5,008 bases of DNA from Clostridia bacterium (GTDB lineage Bacteria > Bacillota > Clostridia > Peptostreptococcales > Anaerovoracaceae), in the NCBI GenBank assembly GCA_024403005.1, contig JAKSSQ010000138.1:1-5008 (forward strand). The letters are read 5' to 3'. The notes under the pieces were generated by a model. The model worked only from the letters and a program-made list of their open reading frames with translations. It ran no database searches and was not told where the DNA came from. A program made the position numbers and the translations under genes. Positions 1-4,232 of the stretch are shown in pieces; the first letter of the stretch is position 1, and each line of letters begins with the position of its first letter.

Positions 1-1
1 A

Positions 2-1084
2 ATTCTCGCACTCATCCTGGTATTTGCAATTGCAATGACAGGCTGCGGCAAGAAAGAAGAAAATGAAGGCGGAAACCTGAGCAATACAGGTTTTAATTAC
101 AGCCAGGGCATCGATGCAAACGGCTTCTGGGAAGGCGTTAAGGCATCCGATTATACAGAACTGCCCGACTATATGGGACTTGAAATTCCCGCATCCGAAG
201 TAACTGCAACAGAAGAAGATATCGATTCAGCAGTTAATTCCATCCTTGAAAGCTATCTGGAAAACGTAGACGTTTACGACAGACCCGCAGAAAACTTCGA
301 CACAGTATCCATCGGATACATCGGAAGAATGGACGGCAAGGAATTCGCAGGCGGCACAGGTACAAAGGATGACCTCGTACTCGGTACAGGAACATTCATC
401 GATGGTTTTGAAGACGGAATCATCGGCCACACACCCGGCGAAACATTCATGCTCGACCTCAAGTTCCCCGAAGAATACGGCAACAAGGACCTGAACGGCA
501 AGGACGTACAGTTCGAAGTAACACTCAACTCCATTAAGGAATCCGTACTGCCCGAACTCACAGACGACTTCGTAGCAGATACATTAAGCGAATCCTACAA
601 CGGTGTTAAGACTGTAGAAGAATTAAAGGCAGAAGTTGCAGAAAACCTCAAGACTGCCAACGTAATGGACTACATTTCCGACTATCTCGGAACTGTAACA
701 GTTATCGACATCCCCGAATCCATGATCGAATATCAGAAGGGTTCCATGAAGGCATATTACGAAGAATATGCTGCAATGTACGGAATTGAGCTCAGCGAAC
801 TCCTCACAGCTATGGGCATGGACTCCGATATCGAAGCAGTTATCGAAGAATACAAGGATCAGCTTACAGACAACGCTAAGTACTACTTAGTTCTCCAGGC
901 TATCGCAGAAAAGGAAAACATCAGCGTTTCCGACGAAGATGTTAAGAATTATTTCCTTGACAACACCGGAGAAGAAGACTACTCTAGATACGAAGAATAC
1001 TTTGGCATGGGATATGTAAAGTGCATGATTCTCGGCAATAAGGTACTCGAAGCTATCAGCGATAACGCAGTTATTACTGAATAA
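2..1084 (+). CDS. Trigger-factor-like peptidyl-prolyl isomerase lipoprotein (5' end outside window)
   Basis: Probable exported foldase anchored to the outer face of the cytoplasmic membrane. The frame is open from base 2 and begins inside a hydrophobic signal peptide ending in a lipobox, MTGC, with the lipid-modified Cys at 44-46; the ATG at 35 is therefore internal to the signal peptide and the true start lies upstream. An acidic low-complexity linker (KKEENEGG) follows. An FKBP-like domain spans about 299-545, with DTVSIGY, DGKEF, the LGTGTFIDGFEDGIIG core and FPEEYG. A trigger-factor/SurA-like helical C-terminal domain, opened by LPELTDDFV, continues to the stop. Cytosolic trigger factor starts with a ribosome-binding domain; here the signal peptide takes its place, so I infer a role in folding secreted proteins. 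No terminator separates it from the serC leader, whose start is 21 nt past this stop, so read-through is possible. Confidence 0.88.
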   Translation: MLALILVFAIAMTGCGKKEENEGGNLSNTGFNYSQGIDANGFWEGVKASDYTELPDYMGLEIPASEVTATEEDIDSAVNSILESYLENVDVYDRPAENFDTVSIGYIGRMDGKEFAGGTGTKDDLVLGTGTFIDGFEDGIIGHTPGETFMLDLKFPEEYGNKDLNGKDVQFEVTLNSIKESVLPELTDDFVADTLSESYNGVKTVEELKAEVAENLKTANVMDYISDYLGTVTVIDIPESMIEYQKGSMKAYYEEYAAMYGIELSELLTAMGMDSDIEAVIEEYKDQLTDNAKYYLVLQAIAEKENISVSDEDVKNYFLDNTGEEDYSRYEEYFGMGYVKCMILGNKVLEAISDNAVITE

Positions 1085-1105
1085 CCAAAAAGGAAAAAAC
1101 AAATA

Positions 1106-1189
1106 ATGACATTTATTATGACAACAACAAGATCTACCACAACCACAAAGGGCGGCACTAGTACCTCCCTTATTTGTGATTTGCTTTAG
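1106..1189 (+). CDS. Thr/Ser-rich leader peptide of the serC-serA operon (27 aa)
   Basis: Short frame, ATG 1106 to TAG 1187-1189. Residues 5-21 read MTTTRSTTTTKGGTSTS; over the whole peptide there are 10 Thr, 3 Ser, 2 Gly and 1 Cys. An AGGA at 1091-1094 lies 11 nt before the ATG, an acceptable though slightly long spacing. The composition recalls the E. coli threonine leader ThrL, but the gene downstream is serC. The peptide is probably not functional itself; its translation reports charged tRNA levels. The ribosome reaching the stop codon would cover the 5' arm of the antiterminator (1182-1196), while a ribosome stalled on the Thr/Ser codons (1121-1168) would leave it free. A second ATG at 1118 is in frame but far from the AGGA. 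No clear promoter is visible in the 21 nt after the lipoprotein gene; it could lie inside that gene or further upstream. Confidence 0.75.
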   Translation: MTFIMTTTRSTTTTKGGTSTSLICDLL

Positions 1190-1254
1190 GTAGAAGTTGT
1201 TTCATAACAGAAATTGTAAATTTTTACCGAAGAGCAAAAACTCTTCGGTTTTTT
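1142..1254 (+). promoter_or_regulatory. Ribosome-mediated transcription attenuator of serC-serA
   Basis: Mutually exclusive structures were paired by eye. Antiterminator: 1182-1196 (TGCTTTAGGTAGAAG) pairs with 1221-1236 (TTTTTACCGAAGAGCA), with G1232 bulged, A1188/G1229 mismatched and two G-U pairs; the loop is 24 nt (1197-1220). It uses the whole 5' arm of the terminator. Terminator: 1226-1234 with 1241-1249. Anti-antiterminator: ACCACAAAG (1142-1150) with CTTTAGGT (1184-1191), seven pairs around a small internal loop; alternatively TCTACC (1133-1138) with GGTAGA (1189-1194). Expected logic: stalling on Thr/Ser codons frees 1182-1196, the antiterminator forms and serC is transcribed; complete translation to the stop at 1187-1189 masks that arm and the terminator forms. 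The complementarity is seen directly; the mechanism is inferred from classical attenuators. No expression evidence is available. Confidence 0.72.
1226..1254 (+). terminator. Intrinsic terminator (attenuator) upstream of serC
   Basis: ACCGAAGAG (1226-1234) and CTCTTCGGT (1241-1249) form a perfect 9-bp stem around the loop CAAAAA, followed by a run of T at 1249-1254. It lies 37 nt past the leader stop and 21 nt before the serC ATG, so it can end transcription before serC. The serC ribosome-binding site (AGGAGG, 1262-1267) is outside the stem. Confidence 0.92.
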
Positions 1255-1275
1255 ATTATCCAGGAGGTTAACATT

Positions 1276-2364
1276 ATGGAACGCGTATTCAACTTTTCAG
1301 CAGGCCCTTCCGCAATTCCTGAGGAAGTTCTCCAGGAGGCTCAGAGAGACCTTTTCAACTACCCCGGTGCTGGCTGCAGCGTGCTCGAAATGAGCCACAG
1401 ATCCCCCAGTTTCCAGAGCATCATCGACGAAACTGAAGCTACACTTCGCCGCATCATGAACATCCCCGACGATTATGCAGTGCTGTTCATGCAGGGTGGT
1501 GCAACACTCCAGTTCGCAGCAGTAGCAATGAACCTGGCAAAGAGAGGCCAGAAGGCTTGCTACGCTTTAACAGGACAGTTCTCCACAAAGTCTATGGAAG
1601 AAGGTTCCAAGTGGGTTGAACCCATCATCGTTTCCAGCTCCAAGGACAAGACATTCTCCTACATTCCCAAGATCGATCCCGCAAGCATTCCCGAAGATGC
1701 AGCTTATCTGCACATCTGCGCAAACAACACAATTTTCGGTACAACTTACTGGGAACTCCCCGAACACGGCAATGTACCTCTCGTAGCTGACTGGTCCAGC
1801 GCTATCCTCGGCGTAGACATCGACGTTACAAAGCACGACATGATCTATGCAGGCGCTCAGAAGAACATGGGCCCCTCCGGTATGGCTGTAGTTATCGCAA
1901 AGAAGAGCCTTATCGACAGAGAAATCGATCCGGTTGTACCCATTATGCTCAGCTATAAGACAGCTATGGACAACGGTTCCATGTACAATACTCCTCCTTG
2001 CTTCTCCATCTACATGGCAGGCCTCATGGCTAAGTGGGTAGAAAGACAGGGCGGCGTACCCGAAATGGAAAAGAGAAACAGAGAAAAGGCAGGCATGCTC
2101 TACGACGTTCTCGACAACTCCAAGATCTTCAGCAACCCCGTTGCTCTCGATTCCAGATCCATCACAAACGTTACATTCACTCTCCCCACACAGGAAGACA
2201 CAGATGCATTCCTCAAGATGGCTAAGGGCAGAGGCATGATCAACCTTAAGGGCCACAGAAGTGTAGGCGGCTGCAGAGCTTCCATGTACAACGGTCTTCC
2301 CCTGGAAGGCACAAAGAAGCTGGTTGAATGCATCAAGGATTTCGAGGCAGGAAAGAGAGAATAG
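1276..2364 (+). CDS. serC: Phosphoserine aminotransferase
   Basis: PLP enzyme (class V aminotransferase fold) that transaminates 3-phosphohydroxypyruvate with glutamate to O-phosphoserine, the second step of serine synthesis; SerC homologues can also act in the PLP pathway on the erythronate-derived substrate. The 362 aa match the usual length. Visible signatures are FNFSAGPSAIP at the N terminus, VLEMSHRSPSF, FMQGGATLQF (PLP phosphate region), HICANNTIFGT, VADWSS with PLP-nitrogen-binding Asp172, GAQKNMGPSG with the Schiff-base Lys196, and the C-terminal GHRSVGGCRASMYN. AGGAGG at 1262-1267 lies 8 nt before the ATG, fixing the start. The gene is preceded by the Thr/Ser leader attenuator and is followed 3 nt later by serA, with which it must be cotranscribed and probably translationally coupled. 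No damage is seen. Confidence 0.97.
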   Translation: MERVFNFSAGPSAIPEEVLQEAQRDLFNYPGAGCSVLEMSHRSPSFQSIIDETEATLRRIMNIPDDYAVLFMQGGATLQFAAVAMNLAKRGQKACYALTGQFSTKSMEEGSKWVEPIIVSSSKDKTFSYIPKIDPASIPEDAAYLHICANNTIFGTTYWELPEHGNVPLVADWSSAILGVDIDVTKHDMIYAGAQKNMGPSGMAVVIAKKSLIDREIDPVVPIMLSYKTAMDNGSMYNTPPCFSIYMAGLMAKWVERQGGVPEMEKRNREKAGMLYDVLDNSKIFSNPVALDSRSITNVTFTLPTQEDTDAFLKMAKGRGMINLKGHRSVGGCRASMYNGLPLEGTKKLVECIKDFEAGKRE

Positions 2365-2367
2365 TTC

Positions 2368-3525
2368 ATGTACACCATTAAGAAATTTAACAATATTTCT
2401 GACGAAATATATAAGAGCCTTCCGGAAGATGAATATAAATTCATTACGGACGACGGCAATTACGACGCAGCTCTGGTTCGCAGCGCCAACCTTATCGAAG
2501 AAAAGTTCCCCGAAAACCTGCTGGCAATCGCAAGAGCAGGCGTAGGCATCAATAACATTCCCGTAGACAGATGCAGCGAAGAAGGCATCGTTGTGTTCAG
2601 CACACCCGGTGCAAACGCAAACGCTGTTAAGGAAATGGTTATCCTGGGCATGCTCCTTGGCGGAAGAAAGATTATTCCTTCCGTAAAGTGGGTTGAAGCA
2701 CAGGGCGAAAATGTCGCAAAGGACATGGAAAAGATCAAGAAGAACTTTGTCGGCGCTGAAATTCAGGGCAAGACACTGGGCGTTATCGGCCTGGGTGCAA
2801 TTGGTTCAATGATCGCAAACATCGCAATCCGCCTCGGCATGAACGTAGTTGCTTACGATCCGTACCTTTCCGTAAAGATCGCACTTTCCCTCAACAACAA
2901 GATCCGCGTTATGCCTTCCAACCTGGATGTTTTCAAGGAAGCAGACTACATTACATTCCACATCCACGAAACACCGGAAACAAGAGGAATGATCAACGAA
3001 GAACTCATTTCCAACATGAAGGACGGCGTAGTTATCCTTAACTATGCAAGAGGCGGCATCGTAAACGAAGACGACATGGTAGTTGCTGTTACAAGCGGCA
3101 AGGTTGGCAGATACGTTACAGACTTCCCCAGCGTAAAGTACAAGGGAATCGACAACATTATCGCTACACCGCACCTGGGCGCATCCACTCCCGAAGCAGA
3201 AGAAAACTGCGCAAAGATGGCTGCTGCACAGCTGGCTAACTTCCTGGAAACAGGCGCTATCCACAACAGCGTAAACATGCCCGAAACCGAACTTCCCGAC
3301 TGGAGCGGCCCCAGAATCGCAATCATCAACAAGAACGTTACAAACATGCTCGGTAAGATGGGCAGCGTTCTGGCTGAAGGCGGCTACAACATCGAACACA
3401 TGGTTAACCACGGTAAGGGCGACTACGCTTACACAGTATTCGACCTTAACAAGGAAGCAGACGAAAAGCTCATCGAAGCTCTCAAGGCTGTTGAAGGCAT
3501 CGTAACTGCAAGAATCGTAAAATAA
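2368..3525 (+). CDS. serA: D-3-phosphoglycerate dehydrogenase with C-terminal ACT domain
   Basis: Catalyses the first committed step of serine synthesis, NAD-dependent oxidation of 3-phosphoglycerate to 3-phosphohydroxypyruvate. The 385 aa comprise an N-terminal substrate-domain segment (ARAGVGINNI), the Rossmann NAD domain with GLGAIG at residues 141-146 and Asp164 (AYDPY) at the cofactor ribose position, then NYARGGIVNED with catalytic Arg228 and ATPHLGAST with catalytic His269. An ACT domain occupies about 316-385 (NKNVTNMLGKMGSVLAEGGYNI), the usual site of serine feedback binding. It is shorter than the E. coli enzyme (about 410 aa) and far shorter than the B. subtilis type (about 525 aa). 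The usual DVFxxEP segment carrying the catalytic Glu is replaced by TDFPSVKYKGI with no Glu before His269. Start ATG 2368 follows the serC stop by 3 nt; an AGGAAAG ribosome-binding site lies inside the serC end. Confidence 0.95.
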   Translation: MYTIKKFNNISDEIYKSLPEDEYKFITDDGNYDAALVRSANLIEEKFPENLLAIARAGVGINNIPVDRCSEEGIVVFSTPGANANAVKEMVILGMLLGGRKIIPSVKWVEAQGENVAKDMEKIKKNFVGAEIQGKTLGVIGLGAIGSMIANIAIRLGMNVVAYDPYLSVKIALSLNNKIRVMPSNLDVFKEADYITFHIHETPETRGMINEELISNMKDGVVILNYARGGIVNEDDMVVAVTSGKVGRYVTDFPSVKYKGIDNIIATPHLGASTPEAEENCAKMAAAQLANFLETGAIHNSVNMPETELPDWSGPRIAIINKNVTNMLGKMGSVLAEGGYNIEHMVNHGKGDYAYTVFDLNKEADEKLIEALKAVEGIVTARIVK

Positions 3526-3539
3526 ACAGTTGATTAAAA

Positions 3540-3574
3540 GGCCTCCGTCTATTACAATAGGCGGAGGCTATTTT
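3540..3574 (+). terminator. Intrinsic terminator after serA
   Basis: GCCTCCGTCTA (3541-3551) pairs with TAGGCGGAGGC (3558-3568), 11 bp with one T-G pair, loop TTACAA. The following T run is imperfect (TATTTT). Upstream AAAA (3536-3539) can face the T run, so weak bidirectional action is possible. It closes the serC-serA unit 15 nt after the serA stop. Confidence 0.88.
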
Positions 3575-3614
3575 AGTTAATTCGTATTTTTATATATAAA
3601 ACAAGGAGATTTTA

Positions 3615-3905
3615 ATGCTTACAGGAAAGCAGAGAGCATATTTAAGAGGCCTGGCAAACGGCCTGGACACAGCAGTTTACATCGGTAAGAACGAACTTAC
3701 AGACACCATCATCATGAGCATGGACGAATATCTGGACGCTCACGAAATGGTTAAGGTTAAGATTCAGGAAGGCGTTGAACTGGACCCCAAGCAGGTTGCA
3801 AACGACGCTGCAGTAAGACTTAACGCAGAATTTGTTCAGGCTATCGGCCGCAGATTTACACTTTACAGACCTTCCAAGGAAAAGCAGATCGTTCTGCCCA
3901 GATAG
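3615..3905 (+). CDS. yhbY: YhbY/YqeI-family CRM-domain RNA-binding protein
   Basis: Small cytoplasmic RNA-binding protein of the CRM family, associated with pre-50S ribosomal particles in the family. The 96 aa are almost entirely the CRM fold: MLTGKQRAYLRGLAN at the N terminus, the central helix EYLDAHEMVKVKI, and the diagnostic C terminus VQAIGRRFTLYRPSKEKQIVLPR, very close to E. coli YhbY and B. subtilis YqeI. The RNA-contacting GxxG loop reads GKNE (residues 24-27), so its second Gly is Glu. AAGGAG at 3603-3608 lies 6 nt before the ATG. The gene stands between two terminated units rather than beside obg or nadD as I recall for many Bacillota. An AT-rich TATATATAAA at 3591-3600 lies too close to the ribosome-binding site to be a convincing -10, so transcription may depend on read-through from serA. 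Confidence 0.93.
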   Translation: MLTGKQRAYLRGLANGLDTAVYIGKNELTDTIIMSMDEYLDAHEMVKVKIQEGVELDPKQVANDAAVRLNAEFVQAIGRRFTLYRPSKEKQIVLPR

Positions 3906-3918
3906 GAAAGGGCGCACC

Positions 3919-3949
3919 GCGTGAGCCAATGCATTGTGCTCACGCACAA
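3919..3949. repeat. Inverted repeat / hairpin after yhbY without a U tract
   Basis: GCGTGAGC (3919-3926) and GCTCACGC (3938-3945) are perfect 8-bp arms around CAATGCATTG, itself a palindrome, plus one T. A second perfect hairpin competes with it: TTGTGC (3934-3939) with GCACAA (3944-3949), loop TCAC. Neither strand has a T run beyond the stem, so it is not a standard terminator. It may mark the 3' end or a processing site of yhbY mRNA; the function is unknown. Confidence 0.6.
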
Positions 3950-3974
3950 AGCACATAAAAATAACTTGTTGCTC

Positions 3975-4004
3975 TTGAATATTATATTGCGGATGTGTTA
4001 AGAT
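3975..4004 (+). promoter_or_regulatory. Possible extended -10 promoter for the pheA leader transcript
   Basis: TTGAAT (3975-3980) as -35, an 18-nt spacer, and TAAGAT (3999-4004) as -10, preceded by TG at 3996-3997 in the extended -10 position. Predicted transcription start is near 4010-4012, about 21 nt before the leader ATG. Matches are 4 of 6 in each hexamer, so this is a candidate only. Confidence 0.35.
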
Positions 4005-4031
4005 TAAGTATCTTTGAGATTCAAGCAAATT

Positions 4032-4139
4032 ATGAGCACAAATAATATTACAAAACTTTATTATTACTTTACTCCGGCTTGCTTTTACGCAGGCTTTTTT
4101 GGATTTTACTTTTTTAGCAAAATAAATTTCGCCGGATAA
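4032..4139 (+). CDS. Phe/Tyr-rich leader peptide of pheA (35 aa)
   Basis: Short frame, ATG 4032 to TAA 4137-4139. Residues 10-28 read YYYFTPACFYAGFFGFYFF: 12 of 19 are aromatic, and the whole peptide has 8 Phe and 5 Tyr. It resembles in role the E. coli pheA leader (PheL), though the sequence is not the same. The peptide lies directly upstream of a terminator and of pheA, and its stop codon sits inside the antiterminator 5' arm, as in the serC leader. Weak points are that no good ribosome-binding site is visible before ATG 4032, and that part of the Phe content coincides with T runs. An in-frame TTG at 4014 could be an alternative start. The precise pairing of 4065-4078 (Tyr, Phe codons) with the region around the stop codon argues strongly that the frame is real. 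Confidence 0.75.
   Translation: MSTNNITKLYYYFTPACFYAGFFGFYFFSKINFAG
4077..4100 (+). terminator. Terminator-like hairpin inside the pheA leader peptide frame
   Basis: GCTTGC (4077-4082) pairs with GCAGGC (4089-4094), 6 bp with one T-G pair, loop TTTTAC, followed directly by TTTTTT (4095-4100). It could end yhbY transcripts, which have no other U-tract terminator, or act as a second stop or pause when the leader is untranslated. Ribosomes translating the leader would disrupt it. The stem is short, so efficiency is uncertain. Confidence 0.45.
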
Positions 4140-4171
4140 AGTATAGAGCTCAAGACATCATCAGATATCAT

Positions 4172-4208
4172 AAGCGGTTCTGTTCTTTACCGGACAGAAC
4201 CGTTTTTT
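4172..4208 (+). terminator. Intrinsic terminator (attenuator) upstream of pheA
   Basis: CGGTTCTGTTC (4175-4185) pairs with GGACAGAACCG (4192-4202), 11 bp with one T-G pair, loop TTTACC, followed by six T (4203-4208). AAG (4172-4174) can extend the stem into the T run. It lies 30 nt before the pheA ATG. Confidence 0.93.
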
Positions 4209-4232
4209 ATAGCAAAACGCAAGGAGAACACC

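Larger units (their letters stand above)
4065..4208 (+). promoter_or_regulatory. Ribosome-mediated transcription attenuator of pheA
   Basis: Three competing helices were paired by eye. Region 1:2: TACTTTACTCCGGC (4065-4078) with GCCGGATAAAGTA (4131-4143), 13 pairs with C4072 bulged; its 5' arm is Tyr-Phe-Thr-Pro codons of the leader. Region 2:3, the antiterminator: 4132-4150 with 4176-4193, 17 pairs including three G-U, with A4136 bulged and one T-T mismatch; loop 25 nt. Region 3:4, the terminator: 4175-4185 with 4192-4202. A ribosome stalled on the Tyr/Phe codons blocks 1:2, allows 2:3 and lets RNA polymerase reach pheA; one that reaches the TAA at 4137-4139 covers region 2 and the terminator forms. 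This matches the classical four-region phe/trp scheme. The pairing is observed; the regulation by Phe-tRNA (and possibly Tyr-tRNA) is inferred. Confidence 0.82.

Noticed and set aside
1070..1085. Inverted repeat GTTATT/AATAAC across the lipoprotein stop codon as a terminator
   Set aside because: Only six AT-rich pairs and followed by CAAAAAGG rather than a T run.
1147..1171. T-box-like motif AAAGGGCGGCACTAG with CCCTT, similar to the T-box antiterminator AGGGTGGNACCGCG
   Set aside because: The UGGN bulge is CGGC, the GCG part is missing, and only about 60 nt lie between the preceding stop codon and this site, too little for a T-box stem I with specifier loop. The short AAGGG/CCCTT hairpin is more simply a local structure inside the leader frame.
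1567..2256. 229-codon open frame on the minus strand opposite serC
   Set aside because: It overlaps a certain gene, has a Cys/Val/His-rich composition typical of an antisense shadow, no family resemblance and no ribosome-binding site context.
2806..3411. 201-codon open frame on the minus strand opposite serA
   Set aside because: Same pattern as the serC antisense frame: it follows from the codon bias of the real gene on the + strand.
3591..3600. TATATATAAA as a -10 box for yhbY
   Set aside because: Transcription would start inside or just before the ribosome-binding site at 3603-3608, and no -35 of quality lies at the right distance.
3921..4001. 26-codon GTG-started frame after an AGGAAAGG sequence downstream of yhbY
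   Set aside because: No amino-acid bias, it runs through the strong hairpin and the candidate promoter, and no terminator or gene pairs with it as for the two leader peptides.
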